Shown piece after piece: positions 54,989-63,931 of a DNA stretch of 64,000 nt. This stretch comes from Secundilactobacillus angelensis. GTDB taxonomy: Bacteria; Bacillota; Bacilli; Lactobacillales; Lactobacillaceae. The translations under genes were made by a program, and so were the position numbers. Location: positions 107,938 to 171,937 of the forward strand of contig NZ_JAAXLJ010000005.1 in the NCBI RefSeq assembly GCF_012641075.1. The letters run 5' to 3'. The notes below the pieces were generated by a model. The model searched no databases, was not told the origin of the DNA, and saw only the letters and a list, made by a program, of their open reading frames with translations. Numbering within the stretch: position 1 is the stretch's first letter; every line of letters begins with the position of its first letter.

Positions 54989-55633
54989 ATGAAAGAAATT
55001 GCACGACAAATTGCAGCCGATTTATTAGGAATTAATGCTGTCACGCTATCACCAAAAGAACCCTTCACCTGGGCTAGTGGAATTCAAGCACCAATTTACA
55101 CGGATAACCGGCGGACGATTGCTTTTCCAGCTGTTCGGACCCACATTGCTGATGGTTTGGCAGAGTACATCAAGCAGAATTTTCCGTCTGCAACGGTGAT
55201 TGCGGGGGTAGCAACCGCTGGGATTCCACATGCTGCGATCGTTGCAGATAAGCTGGAATTACCAATGAGCTATGTGCGTTCAAAGCCTAAAGATCACGGC
55301 ACTGGCCAGCAGATTGAAGGGCAAATATTGGCGGCTGATAAAGTCGTCTTGATTGATGATTTGATTTCAACTGGCGGCAGCGTGTTAGGCGCTGCGAAAG
55401 CCGTTGAGCGGTCAGGAGCAGAAGTGTTGGGAGTACTGGGCATTTTCTCATATGAGTTACCAGATAGTACGGAAAACTTTGCCAAAGCAGAACTGTCCTT
55501 GCATACGCTGACCAATTACAGTACGCTGATTCAGTTGGCTAATGAGAACCAGGACATCGATCAAGCAGAACTTAATTCGCTGCAACAGTGGCGGCAAGAC
55601 CCATGGCATTGGTTACCAACGCAAACTAAGTAA
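54989..55633 (+). CDS. pyrE: Orotate phosphoribosyltransferase
   Basis: Makes OMP from orotate and PRPP. The 214-residue protein has the PRPP-binding motif VVLIDDLISTGGS near residues 118-130, and the catalytic lysine region YVRSKPKDHGTG near 96-107. ATG 54989 follows GGGAG within the end of pyrF. The operon continues into a HAD gene 17 bases downstream. Confidence 0.97.
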   Translation: MKEIARQIAADLLGINAVTLSPKEPFTWASGIQAPIYTDNRRTIAFPAVRTHIADGLAEYIKQNFPSATVIAGVATAGIPHAAIVADKLELPMSYVRSKPKDHGTGQQIEGQILAADKVVLIDDLISTGGSVLGAAKAVERSGAEVLGVLGIFSYELPDSTENFAKAELSLHTLTNYSTLIQLANENQDIDQAELNSLQQWRQDPWHWLPTQTK

Positions 55634-55650
55634 GCAACTGAGGTGATTAA

Positions 55651-56457
55651 ATGACCATCAGATTAATTGCCACTGATATGGACGGGACCTTTTTGAATGA
55701 TCAAAGTGATTATGATCACTCACACTTTCAACGACTCCTGACGAAGATGCAGGAACAGGGCGTTCGTTTTGTCGTCGCTAGTGGCAATCAGTATCCCCAT
55801 TTACCCCAATATTTTAATGGTTTAACCGGCGAAATTACCTACTTAACCGAAGATGGAGCACACATAGTCTCAAACGGTGAGACAATCAGCGAAGATGTGA
55901 TTCCACCGACCGTGTTAACAGCGTTTTTAAAGTGGATGCAGGACCAACCCCTATTCGAGCAAGCTTGGGTGTTACTTTCAGGCCGTCAAGCAGCGTGGAC
56001 AGAAATGCTAGCCAGCTCAAAAAGATTCAAGCAATCCAGTTATTTTTACGGTAACCTCACACACGTGATGGATTTAACGGAAGTGACCGATGCCATTTAT
56101 AAGGTCGATATTACTTGGCCATCGTTTGACGTTTCAAAGCAGGAAGCGTTAGTCAATCAGGCCTTCGCAGGTCAATTGCGAGCAACCTCCAGTGGTCTGG
56201 GTGGAATCGATGTCATTTTGCCCCACGTTAATAAAGCTTACGGTTTAGCTAAATTACAGCGAAAATGGCAGATTAGTCATGATGAAACCCTAGCTTTTGG
56301 CGATAGTGGTAACGATTTAGAAATGCTCCAGCAGGCTAAGTACGGTTACGTCATGAAGAATGCACCTGAGTTTGTTAAACAGCAGGTGGATTTAATCACA
56401 CCACTGACGAACAACGATAGCGGCGTTCTTGCGGTGATTGAAGATTTCCTCAAATAG
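55651..56457 (+). CDS. Cof-type HAD phosphatase
   Basis: A 268-residue HAD hydrolase with a type IIB cap. Motif I ATDMDGTFLND is near residues 8-18, the second motif ASGNQY near 44 and motif IV AFGDSGNDLEML near 213. Such enzymes act on sugar phosphates, FMN or PLP. There are 17 bases to pyrE, so readthrough from pyrFE is likely. ATG follows TGAGGTGA. Confidence 0.85.
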   Translation: MTIRLIATDMDGTFLNDQSDYDHSHFQRLLTKMQEQGVRFVVASGNQYPHLPQYFNGLTGEITYLTEDGAHIVSNGETISEDVIPPTVLTAFLKWMQDQPLFEQAWVLLSGRQAAWTEMLASSKRFKQSSYFYGNLTHVMDLTEVTDAIYKVDITWPSFDVSKQEALVNQAFAGQLRATSSGLGGIDVILPHVNKAYGLAKLQRKWQISHDETLAFGDSGNDLEMLQQAKYGYVMKNAPEFVKQQVDLITPLTNNDSGVLAVIEDFLK

Positions 56458-56509
56458 AATCAATGGGTTATACTAAAACTATTGTGAAGAAATCAATGAG
56501 GTGGATATG

Positions 56510-57313
56510 ATGATCAAATTAGTAGCCCTGGATCTGGATAATACGTTACTGACCAATGATAAAAAAATTAGTCAAGTTAACGAACTGACTTTAAAAAAAT
56601 TAGCAACAACCGGCGTCAAGATCGTTTTATGTACTGGGCGACCAATCAACGCCATTTGGCACTATATTGAACAACTTGGCTTGACGGGTGCTGACGATTA
56701 TACGATTACCTTTAACGGTGCGCTGGTGATCAATAACACCAGCCGCGATGTTTTAGCTAAGCAGGGTTTGAGCAAGACGGATTTAGTACCGTTGCATGAT
56801 TTTTGCAAAGCCAACGGGTTTCCCATGGACATCTTAGATTTTGAACAAGTTTATCCAGTGACTGATTTAGTCAAATCAATTTACACGTTGGGTGGCGGCA
56901 TCAAGTTTAATCCCATGACCTTTGATGAATTGCCTGATCACTTATATGCCAAAGTCGTTGCTGCCCAAAAGCCCGCAGAGTTGGATCAAATGATTGCGGC
57001 GTTAACACCTGAGCTTCATGAAAAGTATCATATTGCCCGGTCACAACCGCACATTTTGGAATTTCTCAGCCCCACTACTGATAAGGCAGCTGGGTTACAC
57101 GCACTATTGCAGCACTTTGGTTGGGATGAGAGCAATCTCATGGCCTTTGGTGACGCTGAAAATGATGCGGGAATGTTGAAAGCAGCTTCAGTAGGGGTGG
57201 CGATGGCCAATGCGATTCCTGAAATTACCGCGTTGACTCAATACCACACTGGTACCAACGAGGAAGACGGTGTGGCTGAGTTCGTGAACCAGTATTTTAA
57301 ACTGAACGAGTAA
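56510..57313 (+). CDS. Cof-type HAD phosphatase
   Basis: A 267-residue paralogue of the preceding gene. Motif I ALDLDNTLLTNDKK is at residues 5-18, motif II CTGRPINAI near 42 and motif IV AFGDAENDAGML near 213. The substrate is unknown; sugar-phosphate or FMN/PLP phosphatase activities occur in the family. Start choice among GTG 56501, ATG 56507 and ATG 56510 is uncertain; the last has the best distance to GAGGTGG. A terminator follows. Confidence 0.85.
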   Translation: MIKLVALDLDNTLLTNDKKISQVNELTLKKLATTGVKIVLCTGRPINAIWHYIEQLGLTGADDYTITFNGALVINNTSRDVLAKQGLSKTDLVPLHDFCKANGFPMDILDFEQVYPVTDLVKSIYTLGGGIKFNPMTFDELPDHLYAKVVAAQKPAELDQMIAALTPELHEKYHIARSQPHILEFLSPTTDKAAGLHALLQHFGWDESNLMAFGDAENDAGMLKAASVGVAMANAIPEITALTQYHTGTNEEDGVAEFVNQYFKLNE

Positions 57314-57322
57314 ATGAGATGT

Positions 57323-57359
57323 AAGCCCTGATTTCAACATCGAAATCAGTGGCTTTTTT
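57323..57359 (+). terminator. Intrinsic terminator after the second HAD gene
   Basis: AAGCCCTGATTTC (57323-57335) pairs with GAAATCAGTGGCTT, followed by TTTT. Confidence 0.8.
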
Positions 57360-57377
57360 GATATGGGAGAAGAAAAC

Positions 57378-57417
57378 AAAAAGTACCCCCACAACTGTTT
57401 TCAGTTGTGGGGGTACT
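57378..57417 (-). terminator. Intrinsic terminator of the nucleoside hydrolase
   Basis: On the minus strand AGTACCCCCACAACT pairs with AGTTGTGGGGGTACT (15-base perfect stem) followed by TTTTTG. Confidence 0.88.
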
Positions 57418-57430
57418 GCCGTTTATAAGT

Positions 57431-58390
57431 TTAGTTCTTAGCAAATAATCCTGTCAGATATTTCATGAAGGTTGCTAAATAACGATCGGCGTCAACGTTG
57501 ATACCAACATTGACGTTAGTTTCAGGTTGATCCAAACGAGCTTGGTCACCGATTGTTCGACCATAAGTTTCCTTATCTGTGGAGACAAACATGTTGAGTC
57601 CAAGGGTGGTGATAAAACTTGGGTCTAGTGCAACACCAACGGCCAGTGGATCGTGCAGTGCACAACCAGGAACTTGTGGATTGGTTTCTTCGTAGGCTTC
57701 GATATAGTAGTCAACGATGTCAGCAAAGGCTGCACCAGCCTTGGTATTAAGCTCACGCCATTGTGAGGTTTCCTTACGGGTCAATAATGTCCGCAAAGTA
57801 ACATCTAGGCCGACCATGGTTAACTGCATCGGGCTGGTGAAGACGGCGTTGGCAGCCTCAGCATCTTGGTTGATGTTGGCTTCTGCGTAAGCATTAACAT
57901 TGCCTTCAACGGTTAATGCACCGCCCATAAAAGTAACGTTACCGATTTCAGTCGCGATTTCTGGGGCCTTTTCTAAGGCCTTGGCTAGGTTCGTCATTGG
58001 ACCAGTTGGGACCAGTGTCAAGTCTTTACCGTACTTCTTAACTGAATCAATCAAGAAGTCGACACCTGAAGTCTTCTCTAATTGGCGCTTAGGTTCTGGC
58101 AGTTCAACTTGACCAATCCCATTTTCACCATGAATTCGGGCACTGACTTGCATCCGGTCGAAATGATCACTTGTAAGGGAGTGACTTTCGCCCAAATAAA
58201 CGGGCACGTCGGGAGCACCCAGTAATTCCAAAATCTTCAGCGAGTTAATCCCGCCATCCTTCACGTAGACGTTACCATATGAGCCAATGATACCGATTAA
58301 ATCAACATCTGGGGCTGCTAATGCGTAGGCAATTGCCAGTGAATCATCAATCCCAGTATCCAGATCCAAAATCATTTTTTTTGTAGCCAT
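57431..58390 (-). CDS. Inosine/uridine-preferring nucleoside hydrolase
   Basis: A 319-residue N-ribosyl hydrolase that cleaves nucleosides to base and ribose. The N-terminal calcium/ribose motif ILDLDTGIDDSLAIAYAL is intact (residues 6-23, DxDxxxDD), with VPTGPMTNLAKAL in the middle and LHDPLAVG near 240. The ATG 58390 follows TGGAGG. The upstream region holds a partial cre overlapping the promoter. Specificity (purine, uridine or general) cannot be read from sequence. Confidence 0.9.
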   Translation of the reverse strand: MATKKMILDLDTGIDDSLAIAYALAAPDVDLIGIIGSYGNVYVKDGGINSLKILELLGAPDVPVYLGESHSLTSDHFDRMQVSARIHGENGIGQVELPEPKRQLEKTSGVDFLIDSVKKYGKDLTLVPTGPMTNLAKALEKAPEIATEIGNVTFMGGALTVEGNVNAYAEANINQDAEAANAVFTSPMQLTMVGLDVTLRTLLTRKETSQWRELNTKAGAAFADIVDYYIEAYEETNPQVPGCALHDPLAVGVALDPSFITTLGLNMFVSTDKETYGRTIGDQARLDQPETNVNVGINVDADRYLATFMKYLTGLFAKN

Positions 58391-58438
58391 CAAAAAACCT
58401 CCATCGAACGATTTATACCCAACCGCTCTTTGATATTG

Positions 58439-58452
58439 TTGAAAGCGCTGCA
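58439..58452 (-). promoter_or_regulatory. Partial cre site at the nucleoside hydrolase promoter
   Basis: TTGAAAGCGCTGCA has a perfect left half of the CcpA consensus but a poor right half. It abuts a -10 element (TATAGT, minus strand 58457-58452). Low-to-moderate support. Confidence 0.35.
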
Positions 58453-58643
58453 CTATACTCTTTAATGATAAGTGATGCGGCTTTGAAATACAAGAAATTT
58501 AAGGAGAATTCAACGTTACATCGCTGCTGTATTAAGGATTGATTGTCCATTGTGTAACGAGTCGGTTGCTACTTGAAAACGGACACATGTGGTACAATAT
58601 TTTGTGTTCAGCTGTATGAGAAATCATAGACTTGGAGGAAAAC

Positions 58644-59663
58644 ATGACCCAGAATTTATCAGAAGAACAATTAAAGAAGAAGCACCGAGAAAACCTTCTG
58701 GACGATGCAACCAAGGAGCTGAACGAGTGGACGGGTGATGATACTGCAGTTGAAATTCACCTGTTTCGGATGTTTTCAGAGGTTTTCAAACGGCATAATA
58801 AGGATGAAGCGGATGCCTTATTTATTGTCGGTACCAAGAGGACAACGCCGAGTCTGGATGAAGTTTCTTCTGCGCCAGTAAAACCCTGGGTATTTTCGCG
58901 GGTGTTAGCTTTGCTAGGCTTGAGCTTTGCATTGTTAACGCTGCTTTTTCTTGTTTTTCACAGTGATAAAGCCGTGCCTGGGATGGTTTTTATTGGTTCG
59001 CTGGCGGTGCCATTTTCACTTGCAATTATGTTTTTTGAGATTAACGTGTATAAAAATATTTCCGTTTTTCAGGCGACTGAAGTTTTTCTGATTGGTGGTA
59101 TCGCTTCGCTAGTGGCTACAATGGTGCTGTACCAAATCATTCCTTCAGGTAATGGAACAGATCTTGGATCGGCGTTAGCCATTGGTTTTATTGAAGAGAC
59201 CGCCAAATTACTGATAATTGGTTACTTTATCAATAGTTTTAGGGTTAACTATATTTTTAATGGTATGTTGATTGGGGCTTGCGTCGGTGCTGGTTTTGCC
59301 GTTTTCGAGACCTCGGGATATACTGGTGAATTTGGCTTAGTTACTCTGTTTGTGCGGAGCTGGCAAGCAATCGGTACTCATACCATCTGGTCAGCTATTA
59401 TCGGTGCTGCTATCATCCTCGCTAAGGTGCGTCACAAGCCAGTGAAGGGGAAAACGATGGTCAGACCAAAATTCTTGCGATTTTACCTACTAGCCGTATT
59501 ACTTCATGCTTGTTGGGACTGGCAAGCGCCCGCACCATTTTTAGCGGCGTTTGACATTCAAAAATGGTTGATCATCATCGCGGGCTGGATTGCTGTTTTC
59601 GTTCTGATTGACGCTGGTTTGCGTGAAGTTCGAACTTTACAGGGACAACGGATTATTAATTAA
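58644..59663 (+). CDS. PrsW-family intramembrane protease-like protein
   Basis: A 339-residue membrane protein with an N-terminal soluble helical region (about 85 residues) and about eight helices. It carries the PrsW motifs EETAK (E-E-x-x-K) near residue 193, FAVFETSG near 225, and histidines in THTIW and HACWD (H-x-x-x-D) in later helices. PrsW proteases cut anti-sigma factors or process surface signals; the substrate here is unknown. ATG 58644 follows TTGGAGG. A ferredoxin reductase gene follows. Confidence 0.8.
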   Translation: MTQNLSEEQLKKKHRENLLDDATKELNEWTGDDTAVEIHLFRMFSEVFKRHNKDEADALFIVGTKRTTPSLDEVSSAPVKPWVFSRVLALLGLSFALLTLLFLVFHSDKAVPGMVFIGSLAVPFSLAIMFFEINVYKNISVFQATEVFLIGGIASLVATMVLYQIIPSGNGTDLGSALAIGFIEETAKLLIIGYFINSFRVNYIFNGMLIGACVGAGFAVFETSGYTGEFGLVTLFVRSWQAIGTHTIWSAIIGAAIILAKVRHKPVKGKTMVRPKFLRFYLLAVLLHACWDWQAPAPFLAAFDIQKWLIIIAGWIAVFVLIDAGLREVRTLQGQRIIN

Positions 59664-59685
59664 AATGCTGAGAGAGGTGTCAAAG

Positions 59686-60678
59686 TTGGATAAACAATAC
59701 GATTTAACGATTGTTGGCGGCGGTCCCGCCGGAATTTTTGCTGGATTTTATGCTGGTTTACGGGAAGCCTCCGCACAGCTGATTGAAAGCTTACCGGTTC
59801 TAGGTGGTCAGGTCAGTGCTTTATATCCAGAGAAACGGATTTTGGATGTTGCTGGAATTCCCGACATTCAGGCACAGCACTTAATCGATCAACAATTAGA
59901 ACAATTTAAAGGCTTCCCAATTGATGTTAAGACTAATCAAACCGTTACCAATATCGAACCAACAGACGACGGGTTTACCATTACGACTTCCAGTGATAAG
60001 ACTTATTCAAAGAATGTTGTGATTGCAGTTGGAAACGGTTCGTTTTCACCCCGGCCGTTAGCAATTGATAACGTCAAAGAATTTGAAGGTAAAAGCTTGT
60101 TTTACGCGATTACTGATTTAAGTCATTTCAAAAACCACCGTGTTCTTATCGCTGGTGGGGGTGATTCAGCTTTAGATGAAGCCTTGATGTTAGAACCAGT
60201 TGCCAAAGAGGTTCACTTAGTTCACCGGCGTAACGAGTTCCGGGCTCTGGAACACACCGTTGGACAGGTTAAAGACTCAACTATTGATGTCCAAACGCCA
60301 TACATGATTAAAGCAATTGAGAAGAGTGATGACGGCATGCTAGTCACGATCAAGAAAATGCGTTCTGATGATGAAACCGAGACGTTAGAGGTGGATGATG
60401 TGATTGTCAGCTATGGATTCACCTCTGATCATAAAACGGTGGACGGTTGGAATCTGGATCTGGCAACGGATCACCGGCTGTTTTCCGTCAATACCCAAAT
60501 GGAAACCAGTGTACCTGGAATCTATGCCATTGGTGATAGTGTGACTTATCCTGGTAAGCAGGCGCTGATTGCTACTGCTTATGGTGAAGCACCGATTGCA
60601 ATCAATTCGATTATGGCTAAGTTATATCCTGATCGTCGAGGACCAATGCATTCATCGTCGATTATTAAGCAAAAATAA
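59686..60678 (+). CDS. Ferredoxin/flavodoxin-NADP+ reductase (thioredoxin-reductase-like)
   Basis: A 330-residue FAD/NADPH flavoprotein of the YumC type. The FAD motif TIVGGGPAGIFAGFYAGL is near residues 8-25 and the NAD(P) motif LIAGGGDSALDEAL near 155-168. The CxxC active site of thioredoxin reductases is absent, and the GDSVTYPGKQALIATAYGEA region is typical of this FNR group. The start is TTG 59686, 7 bases after GAGAGGTG. It may supply electrons for ferredoxin or flavodoxin-dependent reactions. Confidence 0.88.
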   Translation: MDKQYDLTIVGGGPAGIFAGFYAGLREASAQLIESLPVLGGQVSALYPEKRILDVAGIPDIQAQHLIDQQLEQFKGFPIDVKTNQTVTNIEPTDDGFTITTSSDKTYSKNVVIAVGNGSFSPRPLAIDNVKEFEGKSLFYAITDLSHFKNHRVLIAGGGDSALDEALMLEPVAKEVHLVHRRNEFRALEHTVGQVKDSTIDVQTPYMIKAIEKSDDGMLVTIKKMRSDDETETLEVDDVIVSYGFTSDHKTVDGWNLDLATDHRLFSVNTQMETSVPGIYAIGDSVTYPGKQALIATAYGEAPIAINSIMAKLYPDRRGPMHSSSIIKQK

Positions 60679-60680
60679 TT

Positions 60681-60906
60681 AAAAACGGGTTGTGCCATAA
60701 GTCGATACTGGTAAGTATGTCGGTTAGCTTCGTTAATAACCGCTGCTTTATAATTGACTTTAGTTTGCGACTTGAATGTAGTCTTAACCTGTTCCACAAC
60801 TCAGATTCCGGCCATATAAAACAAACTAGCACCATTCCGATAAAAACCAACGGAATGGTGCTAGTTTGTCTTATATTCTGGAATCTACCGAGTTGTGTCA
60901 CACCTT
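60681..60906 (-). repeat. Dispersed palindromic repeat, copy E (long form)
   Basis: Opposite orientation to copy B. The core has a perfect 19-base inner stem ACAAACTAGCACCATTCCG / CGGAATGGTGCTAGTTTGT and the family outer arms. The extension 60681-60785 (matching copy B's right side, with CATACTTACCAGTATCGACTT in reverse complement) is also present. It fills the gap between two convergent genes. Confidence 0.8.
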
Positions 60907-60907
60907 G

Positions 60908-63052
60908 TTATTTGTCACCACTATTTGCGTCCGGGTTCGTAATCTTGATTCGGTTAGTATCCGTTGACTTATGGTGCAGTTCAGGTGCGTCGGTCTTATA
61001 ATCTGACTGAGTTGATCGATTGCCATTTTCACTATACAAACTCGTTGATTTGCCCTTCAAGCGACGTTCAATATTAATTTCTTTGCTCAATCCATTAGCG
61101 TAGTTATACTTTGCTGGATCAACCGCTTTAAGTCCCTTGGGGTGATAGAACCGCAACAAGTTTTTCTGATTAAGTGAATCCGACAAGTTCAGTTCAAGTT
61201 TAACTTTCGCTTGTACTTGATTAATTTTGGCCTGTAATTTTTTATTTGGGTGGAGTTCTTGCCCAGTTTTGTTGTCATAAAGAACGTCGGATAAACAAGT
61301 ATACTTATCGTTGACCCAATCCTCATTTCGGAAGGCCACAACTGGATCATGCGCTTTAGAAAATAGATCAGTTCCGAACTGAATATACTGCTTGGTACTG
61401 ATACCTAATAGATGCAACAGTGTAGGCAGAACGTCAATTTCACCGCCGTACGTGTGGTCGACGTAACCACCCTTTGTACCCGGCATATTAAACATCAGGG
61501 GTACACGTTGCAGTTGAGCGTTGTCAAAGTCGGTCCAGTCACTGGGGTTCTTACCGAGGGCCTTAGCTAAACTGGTATTTTCAGAGTTGGAGATACCATA
61601 GTGATCACCATACAACACAACAATACTCTTTTTATCCAATCCAGTTCGATGCAAGTAAGCGTAAAACTCTTTGATGGATTCGTCCAAATAATGGGCGGTC
61701 TTGAAGTAGTTGTTAACCGTTTTATCCCCAGTGTTTGGCGCTTTAAAACCGTCGTCTTGATCCTCTTTATCTAGTGAGAATGGGAAGTGGTTGGTGACTG
61801 TTAAATACTTCACGTAAAATGGCTGTTGGAGACGCTGCAAGTACTTCACTGAGTCGTTGAACAAGAGCTTATCTTTCAGTCCAAACCCAAGCGACTTATC
61901 ACCGGAAGTGTCGTAGTAACTAGCGTCAAAGAAGTACTGATAGCCGAGGTTCTTATAGGTGTTATTTCGGTTCCAGAAACTGGCAACATTACCGTGAAAA
62001 ACGGCGGAGGTGTAGCCAGCTTTTTGTTTCAGAATTGATGGGGCACCCTGGAAGGTATTATCACTACCGAGCTGTGCGAATAGTGACCCTTGAGGTAAGC
62101 CATAAGTGCTGGTTTCTAGCATGTTTTCAGCATCACTAGTTTTACCTTGACCGACTTGATGAAAGACATTATCAAAGGCATAGGTTGATTGACTGTGGTA
62201 GAGCTTATTCAAGAAGGGGGTAACTTCTTTACCATTCACTTTTTTATCAATCATGAACTGTTGGAAACTCTCTAAGTGCAACACAATGACGTTTTTACCC
62301 TTAGCTTTGCCATAGTACGATTTATTCGGTTTGGCGTAATGACTATGGACAAACTTTAAAATGTCAGTTAGCTGTGATTTTTTGGCGGTCGCTCGGACAT
62401 CGCTATTGTGTTGCGTTTTGGCACCGTCATACATGGTGAAGGTGTCTAAACCCAAGTATTTGACAACATAAGACCGGTCAAACGTTTTAGTTAATAACTG
62501 TGGCCGGTTCATTTCACTGATTGCCATATTGAACCCAAAGGCTAAGAAGCCTAATGAAGTGACGGCGAAACCGGCCCGCCAGTTTAGCTTCTGGTTGTCG
62601 GTTTTGATTCGTCTGGTGAACAGTAATGCCGCGATGACAACTAGATCGATCCAGAAGAAAACGTCGTGAAAGTTAGCCAAGGCAACAGAACTGCCACTAA
62701 GCCCCTGATTGACTTTGTTGTATCCCAGCATGGTGGAAACCGTCATGAAATCAGTAAACTCACGGTAGTAAATGACGTTTAGGTAAAGTAACACGGTATT
62801 TAGGATATCCAGCACAATGATTGACGTATAAAACAGCCGGGTGCGCTTGATATATAGCGCCAGGCTGTAGAAAATGATTGCAGTAGGAATTGAATTTAGA
62901 ATATACAGAATGAACTGCAGCGGATCGTTGAGTCCAATGTGAAAATCAACGAAGTAAGCCAGCAGAGTTTTTAGCCAAAAACAGATGAGCAGCAACGTAG
63001 CAAAGCCCAGTCGCGTATCCGTTTTTTGCCATAAGCGCTTTAAAAACAGCAA
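60908..63052 (-). CDS. LtaS-family lipoteichoic acid synthase-like protein
   Basis: A 714-residue membrane enzyme. Five helices in the first 190 residues are followed by an extracellular sulfatase-fold domain. The catalytic threonine is in GQGKTSDAEN, with metal-ligand segments LHLESFQ and VLYGDHYG. It polymerises or primes glycerolphosphate chains, or acts as a phosphoglycerol transferase. The start is TTG 63052, 8 bases after AAAGGAG; the ATG 63088 lacks a ribosome binding site. The C-terminal tail is long and polar. LtaS paralogues are common in lactobacilli. Confidence 0.88.
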   Translation of the reverse strand: MLFLKRLWQKTDTRLGFATLLLICFWLKTLLAYFVDFHIGLNDPLQFILYILNSIPTAIIFYSLALYIKRTRLFYTSIIVLDILNTVLLYLNVIYYREFTDFMTVSTMLGYNKVNQGLSGSSVALANFHDVFFWIDLVVIAALLFTRRIKTDNQKLNWRAGFAVTSLGFLAFGFNMAISEMNRPQLLTKTFDRSYVVKYLGLDTFTMYDGAKTQHNSDVRATAKKSQLTDILKFVHSHYAKPNKSYYGKAKGKNVIVLHLESFQQFMIDKKVNGKEVTPFLNKLYHSQSTYAFDNVFHQVGQGKTSDAENMLETSTYGLPQGSLFAQLGSDNTFQGAPSILKQKAGYTSAVFHGNVASFWNRNNTYKNLGYQYFFDASYYDTSGDKSLGFGLKDKLLFNDSVKYLQRLQQPFYVKYLTVTNHFPFSLDKEDQDDGFKAPNTGDKTVNNYFKTAHYLDESIKEFYAYLHRTGLDKKSIVVLYGDHYGISNSENTSLAKALGKNPSDWTDFDNAQLQRVPLMFNMPGTKGGYVDHTYGGEIDVLPTLLHLLGISTKQYIQFGTDLFSKAHDPVVAFRNEDWVNDKYTCLSDVLYDNKTGQELHPNKKLQAKINQVQAKVKLELNLSDSLNQKNLLRFYHPKGLKAVDPAKYNYANGLSKEINIERRLKGKSTSLYSENGNRSTQSDYKTDAPELHHKSTDTNRIKITNPDANSGDK

Positions 63053-63162
63053 AATAATGACTCCTTTTAACGACATATTGATGTTCATAAGTTTAGCAGA
63101 CTTTTGGCAGTTGTGCCGGATTAGAGGGAAAATTTAGCAAAATATAAGAAGTGTTTTTTGCA

Positions 63163-63177
63163 AGTCAGCGCTTTCAT
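63163..63177 (-). promoter_or_regulatory. Catabolite-responsive element (cre) between LtaS-like and gpm-like genes
   Basis: On the minus strand ATGAAAGCGCTGACT fits the CcpA consensus WTGNAANCGNWNNCW at every defined position. It is in the divergent gap and just upstream of the -35 of the plus-strand gene (-10 TATACT at 63208-63213). Confidence 0.65.
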
Positions 63178-63244
63178 TTTAACGTTTTGGTTACATTCGG
63201 ATGGTGATATACTGGGATTAACTAAAGAAATGAGGTGTCAAGTT

Positions 63245-63901
63245 ATGACAAAACTCAATTTATACGTTGTTCGTCATGGGCAAACTTACTTTAATATTTA
63301 CAATAAATTACAAGGCTGGAGCAACTCGCCTTTGACACAAAAGGGGATTGATGGCGCTGTGGCTACGGGGAAGCGGTTAGCCGATATTCATTTTGACGCC
63401 GCTTATTGCAGTGACACCACTCGAGCCATGGATACGGCTAAACTCATTTTAAAAGAAAATCAGGCGTCAAAAGTAACCGAACCGCAGACGGCGATGTTCT
63501 TCCGCGAAGAGTTTTATGGCTACTACGAAGGTAACGATATGGCGCAGGCCTGGTATTTAGCTGGTGCTCCCCATGGGCTACCAACCTTTAAAGATATTGT
63601 GACCAAGTATTCGATTGGCAAGGCCAAGGATTACTTGAAGGAGGCGGATCCTTTCCACCAAGCCGAGAATAACGAGGAGTATTGGGCACGGGTAGATCAA
63701 GGTTTTGATCTTATTAGGCGTAATCCAGAGCTTAAAGACGGCGACAACGTGCTACTGATCAGTCACGGGAATACGTTGCTAAGCCTGATGGAACGTTATG
63801 GCGGTGGTAAGTATGATTTAACGGTCCGTCCGGCAAATGGCAGTTTGACGAATTTAACCCTGACGGATGATGATGTGATAGTGGAAAGTTATAATAAATA
63901 G
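63245..63901 (+). CDS. Histidine phosphatase / phosphoglycerate-mutase-family protein
   Basis: A 218-residue cofactor-dependent phosphohistidine enzyme. It has VVRHGQTYFNIYNKLQGWSN at residues 7-26 (catalytic His in RHG) and the second His in LLISHGN near 178. Such proteins are mostly broad phosphatases (PhoE/GpmB type), so true mutase function is not implied. ATG 63245 follows TGAGGTG. A cre lies upstream. The long hairpin after its stop may terminate it. Confidence 0.87.
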   Translation: MTKLNLYVVRHGQTYFNIYNKLQGWSNSPLTQKGIDGAVATGKRLADIHFDAAYCSDTTRAMDTAKLILKENQASKVTEPQTAMFFREEFYGYYEGNDMAQAWYLAGAPHGLPTFKDIVTKYSIGKAKDYLKEADPFHQAENNEEYWARVDQGFDLIRRNPELKDGDNVLLISHGNTLLSLMERYGGGKYDLTVRPANGSLTNLTLTDDDVIVESYNK

Positions 63902-63931
63902 CAAGGTGCGCAGCCAAGCGGTTAAAGACCG

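Noticed and set aside
16861..60906. Palindromic repeats as insertion sequences
   Set aside because: They are under 230 bases with no coding capacity and no clear target-site duplications in the flanks I could read. A non-autonomous element remains possible.
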